Part shown: piece after piece, positions 14,031 through 26,300 of the stretch
How positions within the stretch are numbered: the stretch's first letter is position 1
Layout: each line of letters opens with the position of its first letter
Origin: Aphis gossypii
Lineage: Eukaryota; Arthropoda; Insecta; Hemiptera; Aphididae
Length of the DNA stretch: 64,000 nt
NCBI RefSeq assembly: GCF_020184175.1
Contig: NC_065530.1
Location: forward strand, 79,461,260 to 79,525,259
Direction of reading: 5' to 3'
Notes under the pieces: generated by a model
The model's database searches: none
What the model was told of the DNA's origin: nothing
The model's input: only the letters and a program-made list of their open reading frames with translations
Program-made: the position numbers and the translations under genes

Positions 14031-17000
14031 ATAGTTAATTTATTCATTGAACGATGGAAAAAAAAAGAAAACGTTGTTTTTCATTAGAGTTATGAAACTT
14101 TATCCCGAGAATTGTTTTAATAACAGTTTGTTATACGAGCACTGCTATATTACTCTATTTTTTTTTTCGTTCCACAGTCCATGCCGATCAGTATTAACAT
14201 GATATTAGTGTTTTTAATCCGCGTGCTTTAAATGATTTTTTTTTATTTTTCACAATTAATTAATCGGTAATGTCACCATTGATACATTTTAAATATAACG
14301 AAATAAAAATATTATGTACAGACTCGTAAACGGCTTATTTTCATTGGATTAGATATCGACAGAATGTTATCGGATAACGGAAAAAATCAAACGTGCTCAA
14401 CCTTAATAAAGCGATTAAATTATGCAATTAAATTCGATTATTTATCCAACACACAGACGACAAAAATAAAATAAAAAGCTACTGTTGATAAATTTAAAAA
14501 AAAACACACCGTTTGACATAGTAAGATATGTAAAAACTTTGCAGGTGATGGTGAATGTATTACGCTCAGAATCATCACATAACGTACGATATGTAAAGTC
14601 AGTCGGTTTAAAATACTATCTTACGAGTAGTACCTGTATGCAAGTTTATTAAAACGATGTTCACTACTTTTTTGACTATACTACTGAAACGTCATATTTT
14701 AAATTTAATGCGAACAAACTTTTAAGGTTTAATATAATGTGAGTTGATTAGATAGCTTATTTATGAGATTATCAATTAAAGCAGGTCACGATAGTTTTTT
14801 ATTATTTTTTATTTTAATTTAAAAATGTATATACCATCGTCCGTCATGAATCTCTTACAACACAACCACATTATATAAATTATACTATAATTGGATTTAT
14901 ACGAACGAATACATAATATAGTTTGACGAATAATTTATATAAAGTTGACATAGATACGGGGGACATGTAAATTGTATTATATACAGTTAGTTCACCTTTG
15001 AATAAATATTTAGATGGCTTCGTTCATTTATACATTATCAAATATTGGAAGCCATATTGATATACTAATTTCGTACGTATCATTATCGTAATACAGGATG
15101 TGCCCGAGTGAGTATTCTTTTGAATTGAGATGATCAAAATAGAAGACAAAACTATAAATATACTCAAAAATTATGGAACCCTTTAATAAAAAAACAGCTG
15201 TGGGTTAATAACAATAATTGTGTGGTTTGTTATTTGATAATTCTGAAATAGAGCCATTATGTACACCTATCGTTGTCTAATAATACAACAAAAATCAATT
15301 TAAAAACTTCGATGTATTCATTGTACTCCTATGATTTTGATTTAATTACAAATTATGATGAAACTTTATTGTATGTTGGTAAATTATTAATTACATATGG
15401 CAGATATTAAATATCAAACAATATAAAAAATCAAACAATCCACTTTAACATACGTTAGTGTTTAATCAGGTTATTCGACTTTTTTGGGGTAGGTACAAAA
15501 AGTATTTTTTTAAACCGACTGAATGTTACGAAACAAATTCTAAACGTTGTCAAAAACATTCAAAATACATACCAAATATAATCCGTTTAAAATATATTTT
15601 TGTTTTCTAATATTTTAAATGTTAAAATATACTTTGAAATAAGAAAATATTCCATAAATACGATTATCACTTAGTAATAAGTATACAAATGGTTATTAAT
15701 CTCTCGTATGTCATTACTAAACTTAGACTTAACGACATTCTAAAACTAACAACCAATTCGAAAAATATATTTATGTTAACAAACATTAATGGTGGTAGCA
15801 AGGTGACAGTTCAGTTAAACGAAAAAATATATTTTCAAATCCTCAATTTTCATAAAAATATATTATAGGTAATATTATAATAAACATATACATAATATAT
15901 TTTAAGATTTATTTAAATTCTCATCAAGATAGTATGAAAATTAATTTATTGTTTTAACAATACACTTCATAATAAAGACATTAATATTTTTGTAATATAT
16001 AAATTAAGTTTATTTATATTCAAAATTACTATTTATGTAAAGTCAAAAAACAGTAGAATGATAATTCAAGTAATAAAACTCACCCTCAGATTTTATCATA
16101 CGATAGACGCTCAAACCTAAACTTTTAATAATAAGTTTTCAAAACTTCATAACAATCAGTTTTAAGTATACCAATTATTAAACATTCAAAATTAATTTCA
16201 AGTAAAATTCGCCAAAAATTAGTGTATAATCCTAACAATATAAAATCAACCTCAGATAAAACTAATTTTGAAAGTTGGTTTTTTATAACTAATGAACGGT
16301 GGAAAATTATACTTATAAAAGCTTATTTACATCTCTAAATTGTATAAGAATAAAAAATTAGTTATAAATGTAATTTTTTTTAATAAATGTTATTATTGGA
16401 TTACGTCACATTTAAAACAATGCAACATTTTTATTTATGATAAAGAATTGTAAATGTCCAATAGAATATTTTAGAAGTTCTGTTGGAAATGTAAAAACTG
16501 AAATGGTAGAAAAGTAAAGTAAAGGCACCCATAATAACACTTAAATCCCCCCCAAAAAATGCTTGAAAATATGTTAATATTCATAAAATACGAGTATGAA
16601 TTATTGATAAATATGTATACTCATTGTATAGTATGTATAGTCGGAATCCATTAAAATAGAGATTAAGTAGAAGTAAAAAAGAATCGAATGATAATTTAAA
16701 TACGCATAGTTTTAAGCAGTTTTAGGCGTATTTCAAGATAAAATTATATTATAAATTATAAAACTATCAAACTAGGTACAAAATTAATAGAAATAATTTA
16801 ACAGTAGGTAATAGTAAATATAATAATATTTTATAAAGACTTTTGTAAATTTGTATATATGTATTATGTATAAAATATAATGACAGTGAATTTTTAATTC
16901 TGTTTTATAAACCCATAAAGGATAAATAACAATAAAATGGTATTATATGAAGAAGTGAGTTATGCAAATAAACCCAGTCGTTCTGTAACGCGACATGACT

Positions 17001-17090
17001 GTACCGGTATTAAATATTCTTAAAAAATGTTAAGAAGATAGTTGAACATATTTTTCACGACACAGCTGCAGGGAATGTTATTATAATGTA
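14031..17090. other. AT-rich gene-free stretch
   Basis: No supported feature. The stretch is A+T-rich throughout with short homopolymers, and no open frame above about 60 codons was noted. A short ACAGGATGTGCCC word near 15095 recalls ends of some DNA transposons but has no partner. Confidence 0.55.
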
Positions 17091-17433
17091 TTATTTATAA
17101 TAATATATACGAGGAGAGCGGCGAGTCCATTAGATTTAGCGCGGAAGAGTGATGTTGGCTGCAAAATCATTTCTCGCGTGACATTTTCCATCGGATTAGT
17201 ACGAAAGTCGACCTAAAAATTCGTTGTGCCGTAAGTTTGGACGTGGGTATCGTACACGACGAGTTTATTTGAAAACTGCTAAAAGTTGACCGTCACGATG
17301 ACGTGTACATAATACGTATAGCGGTCAAGGTGCGGACTTCGAGGTGCGATGCGGGTCGGGGAAGGTGGACAGTAGGCGCGGCAAGGGTCGTAAGATGGGG
17401 ATGGTGGTTTAGTGTGATTAGGTAAAGAGTAAC

Positions 17434-17468
17434 GTGTGTGTGTATGTGTATAATAATAATAATAATAT
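17434..17468. repeat. GT then AAT microsatellite
   Basis: A GT-rich tract (about 17434-17449, interrupted by an A) runs directly into about six AAT units. It lies inside the 17.1-18.96 kb island and accounts for repetitive residues in minus-strand frames there. Confidence 0.85.
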
Positions 17469-18811
17469 CTAGAAATATGTTTATATTCTCGTAAGGGGGT
17501 CGGTCGGACGAGGGAATGCACACAGTGTGGCAAAAAGCGTTTTAGGTTAAGTGACGCTTCTGGCAGATGATCGATATTGTATGCGAATATTATACGTGCA
17601 CACACATACGAAGATGAGCAAATGTATACGCACACGTTTATACACAACGATATACCTATAACGCGTACGGTATGTATAATGTACGGCCCATCGTGTTCGT
17701 AGTCCGTATAAATATATTACACCGGCCGGTGTGTATGGTATATAGGTACCCATAACTCGTAAACAATAAAACGCAATACGTGTATCTACCCTACATACAT
17801 GATATTATAGGCCTGATGGTATTTGAGAATACCAGTATACCGTGATTTGATAATAATTACAGTAGTTGTTACCGTCGGTACCGTATGCCAAAGTAATTAC
17901 CGAAAATAACGTAGGTATATAATCGTATCATCTGGCCTCGATACAAACCGGATACCGCGGTCCGTATTAAACTCGGAAAATCTATTTTAGGTGTAGCGTT
18001 TAAACGACACGTGAAAAACAAATGACCCAAAGTTCTTACTTTGTAAACTATACGGCGCGAACTACTGGACCACGACGACTGCAAAAAAAAAACTCAGAAA
18101 CCTCTGATCGATAGAACGGTTCTTGAATTGGGAATACTGTTGTGGATTCATCGAAAACGCCGTACGACCGGTAATACCATTAATACCGATACCAAAATTT
18201 ATAATACCGCCAGGCCAAAAATATCGTATGATATCGTGCTAGACACGAGCGCTTAAATACTTTTATAGATATCCGGCACGAGACTGCTGCGATGAATCTA
18301 CAGTCGCGACTGCGTTTTGTGGCGCGATATAATCGCGTATTATTATAAATCATCTATCATCTTCGCACGTGTGTAAGTGCGTGCGTGTACGTCTGTCGCG
18401 CCAAACCCGACGACACACGCTCGGCGTTTAATGGCTTTTGAAAATACACCTTCCCTTACACACACACATTTCACACGCACCCGCTTCACGGGGAAAAAAC
18501 GCTTTTCTCCCATTCGGGGACGCTAGAAGACGACGGGCCGGGGTGAGAGAGACACATCTCGCATGTGTGTACAATGCGCTTAATTTCCCGAAAGAAGAGT
18601 GATCAAAGTGGTTATTTTCACCGTTGGATTGGCAATAAGTCACGCAATACGTGTACACACATTATTTATATATATAGTATAATAACATACGTGTATGTAC
18701 AAGCGAAACGTCGACGACAAAATGTAACCCCTTCCACCGCATCCGTTTTTTATACTTTTATTTTTTCGTTGAGATATTATGTTTTTTTTTGTAATTTTTC
18801 ATTTCCTCCAG

Positions 18812-18954
18812 ATCACAGCGCATCTTCGTCGCAGTCGTCGCCAGAAGATAATTTATCGACTCCGGTGCGGGGTCGCTCGGAATTCGATTAGGTCAACGAT
18901 GGCAACGCCTCCTCATCATTTTCATCTTCCTACTGCTGCTGCTGTCGTCTCATA
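18812..18954 (+). CDS. candidate exon; C-terminal exon or first coding exon, unrecognised
   Basis: The exon starts just after a strong acceptor (AG at 18810-18811). Two readings compete. (a) Entering one base into a codon, the frame runs HSASSSQSSPEDNL then STPVRGRSEFD and stops at TAG 18889-18891. This is serine-rich and acidic, typical of a disordered C-terminus. (b) An ATG at 18899 with A at -3 and G at +4 gives MATPPHHFHLPTAAAVVS, followed by a GTAAGA donor at 18955 that removes the stop overlapping the junction. Reading (b) fits the leader-exon signals upstream and would make this the first coding exon. Reading (a) would need an upstream coding exon ending with one base of a codon, which I did not find. 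No family is recognised. Confidence 0.35.
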
Positions 18955-18960
18955 GTAAGA

Positions 18961-20351
18961 GGATTTTCGAAAATCACTATTGTCCCGTCAGAGATATCCA
19001 CAAATATACACCTCACCCTCCCCCCCACACACGCGCCACCAAAAATACTAATATTTTTTTATCCACTCAGTATGATGTATATGTATTGTATGTAATCTAT
19101 TGTGTGGGTAAATTATTGCACATAATAATAATTATGACTGATTATTTACAACAATCGTATAATGAGAAAATTCGGTAAAACGTCAAAGCAAAAATAAAGC
19201 ATTTCCTATAGTGATTCTCGATTATATTATTGTATTATTCGTGAAAAATAAATTGATGAACATATAATAAAAACGATTTCAATAGAATTAAATTAAAATA
19301 GTTGGTATCTATACTATATATTTTAAAATAATACTCTATTATGCATAATATAATATTAAGACTTTAGTACGAGCTTACACGCTCTATACGACTGTTCCTT
19401 TATCCCTATAAATATGCTTGTTAACAATGAAAACTTGAACTCAAAAACTATAGTCTCATTTACATAAACATTATTCTGTTAAGATATAATGTCATTTATT
19501 TCTAAGCAAAAAGTTAACAATATTCACGAAAACACAATCAGATTTCATCATATGAAATAGCTCGTCGTTTGCTATTATTTTAAAAGTAGAACAGCTATAG
19601 AACGCTACAAGTACTTAGTAGGTAAGTTTGAAGTTTGCAGATAATAGTATTGCAAATTGCAATTCACATCGCGATAGCATTTAAATGAAGCAGGATGAAA
19701 AGCTTCCCACGAGCATGTTATTATTTTGACATTCTTCAAATTTATCTTGAAAGTACTTACTACCAAGTTTAGAAAACTTTTGATACGTTTAAATGTTTCT
19801 GCGTGAAATATGATTACATCAATTTTATTATGAATGCAAATGGTTGAAAATATTATCCTCGGTTTAAAATAGAATACATTACATTTAAAAAATAATATTG
19901 AACGTAGCTTGGTCTTAAATGCGTTTTAATAACAAAGACTCGCATAAAAAAAAAAAAAAGAATAAACACATTATTACTCGAAAATTTTGATCTACAAAAC
20001 TATAGTATTTGAAATAAACATATATTAATATTAATATTAATTAATTATTATTTATTATATTTATGCATATTAATCATTTATTAAAAATATATACAATTTT
20101 ATGTTACAACTCTTACTAACTGAAAAAACGTGTTTATGCACTCCTTCATTCCAAAACATGATCCAAAATTTTGATCGCCTCCATTTTAAACTTAACTCCA
20201 TCTTTCTCACATTAAAACAATCTAATGTTCAAATTTTACTTAAAAACATATGAACAACTTATGATCTGACTTATTTGAAATAAATCTCATTCACTACGAA
20301 GTACTTTATCGAACAGTTCCAATCCACTTAAATTCAACTTATATACCGTTG
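18961..20351. other. AT-rich gene-free stretch
   Basis: After a short C-rich run near 19018-19035 the sequence returns to AT-rich DNA with an A13 run near 19949. No ORF, splice pair or element end was found. Confidence 0.5.
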
Positions 20352-20359
20352 ATCTAAGG
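20352..20359 (+). repeat. left target-site duplication of hAT-type element
   Basis: ATCTAAGG immediately precedes the element end CAGCGTTTCCCAACC. It matches the right flank ATCTAAAG at 7 of 8 positions. An 8-bp duplication is the length produced by hAT-superfamily transposases. Confidence 0.8.
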
Positions 20360-20680
20360 CAGCGTTTCCCAACCTTTTTCCTTCGCGGGCACAGTAATTC
20401 CAATCCATATTTAGCCGTGGCACACATGTTATTAACTTATACATGTATGCATATTTTTTTATAGTAGGCTTTCATCATATTAATTATTAATACCAAAGTA
20501 GTTGTATATCAGTATATTACTAGCAAACAGTTTAAAATGGTGTATTTATTTAGGATAAAAAAAAAATATTATATTATATTTTAACCATTTACCAAAACTG
20601 TACGTAGACGTTTATTAATAATCGTGAAATTTTGCGGCACACCTATAGAGGTCTCACGGCACACTAGTTGAGAAACCCTG
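20360..20680. mobile_element. non-autonomous hAT-type DNA transposon (MITE-like), 321 bp
   Basis: The left end CAGCGTTTCCCAACC and the right end GTTGAGAAACCCTG form an imperfect terminal inverted repeat of the CAGNGTTTCNCAACC type. Internally, subterminal GCGGGCACAGT / CCGTGGCACAC words recur in inverted form near the right end (GCGGCACACC, CACGGCACAC), as in many animal hAT MITEs. The flanks are near-identical 8-bp duplications. There is no internal ORF for a transposase, so it would have been moved in trans by an autonomous hAT relative elsewhere. The single mismatch in the duplication indicates it is not very recent. Confidence 0.85.
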
Positions 20681-20688
20681 ATCTAAAG
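20681..20688 (+). repeat. right target-site duplication of hAT-type element
   Basis: ATCTAAAG directly follows the right terminus AAACCCTG, a 7/8 match to the left flank ATCTAAGG. Confidence 0.8.
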
Positions 20689-23600
20689 TATTATACATCT
20701 AACCTTGAAATTATTGATGATTTTTACAGATGACAAAGCTATAATAGATCTCCATTCAGATTCCAAAATGGCTTTAAACTTAAGTAAATTACACATAATT
20801 TATTGCAAATCTGATACAATGAACGGGGAATCAAAATTAATGATTCTACGTTCATTAATTGTACATTTGTACATTCACACCCAGACCTAGAAACTGCACA
20901 TACTACCGCTTAACAACATACCTTTCCCATGTGCACAAAATGTTCGCTTTTCAGGTAATCATCCACAACGCTGTGGTTAGTTTACTTGGGTAACCTATAT
21001 CAGAATAAAACGACTAGCTTTAAACGACTAATTTCATCAATTGTGACTTTTCGTAATATCTAAACACGTTATTCTTAATAATAAAATATTCTTAGATAAA
21101 TATAAATGCTTAACATAATAATATAACGTCCAATATTAGATATAATCGAAACTTACAAACTTAAACATCCAATCTAAACTGGAATAGTCCAAATTCCATC
21201 GTAAAATTATCAAAGTGCATTTCTAAGTTTCAAAAAATATATTATACCTTCATTCCAGTAATTCAAAATTTCACCATACCCTCTACAAATGTTTCCATTA
21301 CAAATTATCTAACCACCTAAATTGTTTAATAGGTATTTAATAATATCAGTTCGTAATATTTCAGAAATATGTTTAAAGTTGTTTTATAATGCAAATGTAA
21401 TGTTAACATTCTACTAATAAAATCCACAACTCAATGTCATGATTCACAAATTACCGTCAATGGATGATTTATTCGCTCTAGAATCCTGAATATATGATAC
21501 AGTTCATCACTTGGGCGTAATGTAAAATAACTAAATAATTAAATAATATTATAATAAATTTAATATTATTAAATAATGATTATGTGAAATTTTTAAATGA
21601 TAAACATGTTTGTATAGAAAAAAAGTTAAAACATAATTACAAAATATTAACCAACACAACACATTAATATTCTAATATAATGTATAAGGTGGTATTATAA
21701 TATACCTGTATAATAATTTAAACTACAAAAATAAATAAAACTTAATTAATATTAAGTTTTTTTTTATAATTCATATTTACTTGTCTAATATTTATATTTA
21801 ATAGTAGTTGGCTTTTTAAATGAGGTTTTAATCTTTTTTCATTATAATTTTTATAGTATAGTTTATAACAAGTAACTACTGCTAATTTCGATACTTCACT
21901 AGACATTTTTTAACGCTTATAACGTTTCTCGTAAAATATATAATTTATTTATCAAATGTATGAAGATTAAAAATATAGGAAAATCTTTTTATTACATTTA
22001 AGTATACACATTTAGCTTAAATAGTAAAAATAATATAGTTATTGGTATAATACACTTTTATGCTACAAAATATTTTTTGCTTAAAATGTTTTATACTATT
22101 TTTTTTTTTCAAAACTATAGCCAAAAAAATATACTTTATATCTTTGTAATCATACTTTTTTTTTTAAAGTTATGGTTACAAACAGTATCGATGAGATTAT
22201 TACTAAATAACACAATAACTAATTCATAAAATAGGTAAATATAGTTTGCTAATTTGTGTACCTACTGAATTGTATATTCTCGTGAAACTTTTCAATAAAA
22301 AAAAAATATATAAATAAATTTAATAAATAAAAATAGTAATATGAACAGACAAATGTTTACTTTTTAAGGCTGACCTTTTAATGGGTATATTTTTAGATTT
22401 TGTGTTAAACGTACGAACACGGAACAATATATTTTGTAAAAAAAGAATAAAAAACCATTTAATATTCAATTAAATGTATTGAAACCTAAAAGTAAAGGTT
22501 TTTATTATATTATCGGCTATAGGCATTAAATAAAATTCAATTTTTTATTTTAATTTTAATTTAATATTCAAAAATAAAATATACTTAAACACCTTCATAC
22601 ATCAGAAATCTAGTCTATAAAATAGATTGGAAAAGAGACATTTGATTATTCCATTACATTCCAAAACTTGATAATGAACTCTTAGTATCCTTTGAAATTG
22701 AAGGAATAACAGTATGATATTACGCCAATAGCAAGCGTTCAACGCAGAATAAAGTTCAATATTTAATACCGAATAAGAATTTGATTGAATAAAAAACACA
22801 AATGTACTTTTGAATAGAAGATCGTATACATGAGCATGAAATATTATTTTATAAAACGGGAATTTTTTCGTCATTATAAATTTATAACTTATATAAGATG
22901 TGAAAGGATTTTCGATGAAAAATACTGAGTTTATAATCACACAGAACTTTCACGGAAAATTCGTGACTTTTCAAACGTTAAATCAGAACTGCCTATTGAA
23001 AAACTGTACTTTGATGATACGTAATAGTTTGTGAAGTAAGATAATTGTAATAATAATTAATACTAGTACCTAAGAAACCAATGAATTGCGGTTCGTTACA
23101 ATTATAACGTGTATTGAAATACGCTGATACCTCAAATGCGAATATAGCTGAACGTCTAATAAGAGTACGAGACAAAATAAAAAATATTATTCCTCCTGAT
23201 ATTATGCAAGGATGAATAGCCATATAGGAGGTAAGGAGGTTTAAATGAAAAAATATGAAAAAATATTAATTAGTGTGTAATTCTAATCACAAACGTTTTA
23301 AAAAAATATATTATCGTTGTATGTCATATTATAATAATATGACTTTTTATGGTTAGCATATGATTTTTTTTTCTCAAGAAAAAGTACTTTGAATTTCTTA
23401 TCACATTAATATTCTACAAGAAGAAAAATGATACATTTCAACATCATTATAAGATTAGATTGTTTACTTTAATTCCATTTTTTTTTTCTATACAGGTACT
23501 TTTTACATGTTTATTTTTTCTCTATAGTATACGTACAAATCATACAATAAAGTTTTGTACTCAAATAAGTTATTCATATTACGAATATATTATTACTTAA

Positions 23601-23930
23601 TAAAACTATTAGAAAATACGAAAAGAGTAAGACCGGTCAAAACTCAATATTAATGGTTAATTATATGGCCATTTTAAACTACGAATAAAAAATGTTACAA
23701 ATATACTTCGATGCTCAAATACTAAGTAGAACTATTATGAACAGTTGAATCATAATAGTTTCAAGGATATTTATTTTATCGTTTAGATGATAGGTAACAA
23801 GGAAATTCGCCCCTATAATTTTAGCCATAGGATTGTTTAAATATTAATGTATTTAATTTATGACTATATAATACGATCGCGATCATAAAAAAAATGTTAT
23901 CGCTCGATTTGAGTGTATGGTGACTAATAA
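20689..23930. other. AT-rich gene-free stretch
   Basis: No supported gene. The frames at 20705-20890, 22602-22940 and 22993-23223 are open but have no recognisable motif, no convincing start context and AT-driven composition. Homopolymer runs are common (T runs near 22101, 22158 and 23479). Confidence 0.5.
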
Positions 23931-24039
23931 GTGTAGTCAACCCATTTATAGCAGGGTCAACGTGAGTGTGAAAACTCCATTTCCGCACGAATAAGGGGAG
24001 GTTAAAAAAAAAACACCTATATAAATGCCTCCTCTATTT

Positions 24040-24270
24040 TTTTTTTTAGTCATACGCATTTTAAGCTCTTTTCGTTTTTAAACGGGAAATTTATTACGCA
24101 CAGCATATATAATACACTCCGTTCCCGTTATCCTACCCTACGGGACGCATCGGTATAACCTGTGTTTTTATCTGCTGTCCGACTGCCATTAATCCCGTCG
24201 TCGGTTTCGGAACTCAATTGCGCGTCCATCACCGCAGGGATACGTTACGTGTGTATACATTCTGTTTTTA
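24040..24270 (-). promoter_or_regulatory. small CpG-bearing island around a candidate first exon
   Basis: About 230 bases clearly richer in C+G than the flanks, with CCGTCGTCGGTTTCGG and ATTGCGCGTCC. On the minus strand it contains an acceptor-like junction (TTTTTAAACATAAAAACAG ending at 24262) followed by a start codon at 24229. On the plus strand a TATATAA word lies at about 24105-24111, but no exon follows that I can support. Confidence 0.3.
24137..24261 (-). CDS. candidate 5'UTR plus first coding exon, unrecognised hydrophilic N-terminus
   Basis: On the minus strand an ATG at 24229 (context GCGGTGATGG) opens a frame MDAQLSSETDDG, then INGSRTADKNTGY, then TDASRR. Its composition is that of a disordered, acidic, Ser/Thr/Asp-rich N-terminus. 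An in-frame TAA lies just upstream. Left unspliced, the frame stops at 24128-24130 after 33 residues. A GTAGGA donor beginning at 24136 would instead end the exon at 24137 in phase 0. Upstream, an AG preceded by a T/A-rich tract gives an exon start at 24261. Joining it to the other minus-strand candidate exon at 28.0 kb breaks the frame, so the two would be separate or alternative starts. No family is recognised. Confidence 0.35.
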
Positions 24271-26000
24271 TGTTTAAAAACAAAACTGTGTATTCGGTCA
24301 GAATTTAAACATTAAAATATTAATAAACCAACTACCCGCTCGAAACTGATGACGAATGTTTGGTGGTTGGGGTAAACCAGCAATATCGTACGTACTTTAG
24401 ATTATTATTATAACTGCAGTGCATTTCATTTTTATCCCTCGAAAGCAATCACAAAACATGTGATATTGTTTTAAAATGAGATTTTAAAAATGAAACGTTG
24501 GTGTATTTATATTCATTAAGAACGTTTTCAGTGGATCGTAATAATTAAGAGTGTTGTTATACACAATATAACGCCAGAAAAATAACATATTATTTTGTTT
24601 TGGCGAATGGCTTTTATAAAAATAAATATAATATATTATACATTGCACATAAAAATAATTTTAAATAATTACTTTAGTATACTTAAATATCCTATCTTCG
24701 ACATCACAATATATTTATTTTATAAAAGAAATTATTTTACACAAAAACTTAACATTAATTATGAATAATCAAAAGTTAATACATCGTATATAGTATTTAC
24801 TATACACATATAGTTTAAAAAAAAATTATGGTGTAATGAAGTTAATAATTAATTTTCTCGATTTAATATTTTCAATAGCTTATAGTGATTTACCTTACTT
24901 TATTTTATATAATATCTCCTTCACTAGTTAACTCTAAGTTATTTCCATTTTCATTAATTCATATCACTCGTATAGACAAAAAGCTTCCAGTTATTACATT
25001 CACATATTATAAACGAAATAAAAGAAGAGATATTAATATTTATAACATAAAAGAAGACATTAAAATTTAATTTTTTATTGAACCAATGCGAAATTCTCTA
25101 TTTTTTTCAGCTGGCTTTTTCTTATGTTTGCTCTGATAAAAACTCTGTACAATATGTTTTTAACTTACTCGATAAAAAATATATTGCTTATTTATACATT
25201 ATATTATTTTACTTACGTAAAATATTTCATAGTTAGTTACAGAATATTGAATAAAAATGTTGTATAACATAATATAAAATGTTTAGTTTGGTGAACTCCA
25301 GAACTTAAATTTGAATATTTATAATTATCAATTAACTTAAAATACAGAAATGTATAAGTATACTTCTAAAAATATAATTAAAATTACTGTTTATTTATTT
25401 ATACATAAATTAATAGTTTTGTATTATATTCAGCGTCCACTTACACGAGAACTTTCACGATTCTGAAAGTCGCATTATAATATTTGAGTAAAATAATAAA
25501 TAGGTGTATCAATGTGTCATAAAATTAATTAAAAATTCATCTTTTATTACTTAAATTAAAATATTTTATCAACATTAACATTTTAATCTTAATCGTAGTT
25601 TATCTACAATAAGTAAAGTGGCGTTTTTTGTTCACCGAAATTTATATTAATTATATCATTAACATAAAATACATGGAATTAAGTAAGTAAATTGTGGTTA
25701 TAATAAATTAAAACCAATCCTTTTACTATCAATAAGTTGATAAATAAAATACTTGAAAACTTTTAAAACTAATAAATTATTTGAACTAATAGTTCTCGGG
25801 AATGAAAATAACATTCGTTTTTAAATAAACATATTCTTTAAAACTATCAGTTTCCCAAATTAAAATTAATCAATTACGTGTTTACTGTATATTTTTCGTA
25901 TAAATTTAGATTTTAGACTTAAAAGAATTTTAATTGGTAGTAAGTATATTATTACAGATTTGATTTTTATTTTATTGTTCTAATATTTATATTTTTTTTT

Positions 26001-26012
26001 GGGGGGGGGGGG
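26001..26012 (+). repeat. poly-G tract (G12) after a T run
   Basis: A T8 run is followed directly by twelve G and then AGGAGG on the plus strand. This is a strong strand-asymmetric homopolymer junction in AT-rich DNA, likely hypervariable. Confidence 0.9.
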
Positions 26013-26187
26013 AGGAAATACTTTTTATTAGACGCGCTCAAAAGTTGTCGTACGACCCTCTCTACCAATTGGAAATCTAGGCGGTACTGAGAGTATTTAT
26101 TTTTTTCCGATTTTATCGGTAGTTTCACTAATTGTATAAAGTACTACTGACAACCGTCTAAAACAGTTGAGCCACGGTTTTGACAGA

Positions 26188-26300
26188 GCTCGGCTCAAAA
26201 TCGTTTTACGTGTGAGATGATTTATCGTTACTTTCAAATTTAATACTACAATACTCCACAATCCTGCATCGAGATGAGTGGAACAAAACGAGTTGCCTAC
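26188..26300 (-). repeat. fragment of AGATTCTGAGCGG-type dispersed repeat
   Basis: GGCTCAAAATCGTTTTACG at 26192-26210 matches the inverted end seen at 45966 and 46402. It is followed by a TTTCAAATTTAATAC word typical of the same family's flank. Only one end is visible. Confidence 0.45.

Larger units (their letters stand above)
17095..18960 (+). promoter_or_regulatory. CpG-bearing island with plus-strand splice signals; candidate 5' end of a gene
   Basis: This is a nearly 2-kb block clearly richer in G+C and CpG than its flanks. On the plus strand it holds consensus-like donors GTAAGT at 17231 and GTAAGT at 18373. A strong pyrimidine-rich acceptor (TTTTTCATTTCCTCCAG) ends at 18811, and a weaker donor GTAAGA sits at 18955. 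The material before the first two donors has frequent stops in all frames, so those would be non-coding leader exons. The arrangement suggests alternative first exons feeding a common second exon at 18812. Islands of this kind commonly mark insect promoters. The gene itself is not identified and no transcript evidence is available. Confidence 0.35.

Noticed and set aside
15090..15115. ACAGGATGTGCCC word resembling ends of some DNA transposons
   Set aside because: No inverted partner, no target duplication, single occurrence.
17279..17753. Overlapping minus-strand frames of 68-122 codons
   Set aside because: Composition is driven by GT/AAT microsatellites and Tyr/His/Arg-rich low-complexity reading. 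Splice signals in the island favour the plus strand.
22602..22940. 112-codon minus frame
   Set aside because: Phe/Ile/Tyr-rich throughout, with no motif, no splice or start context and AT-driven composition.
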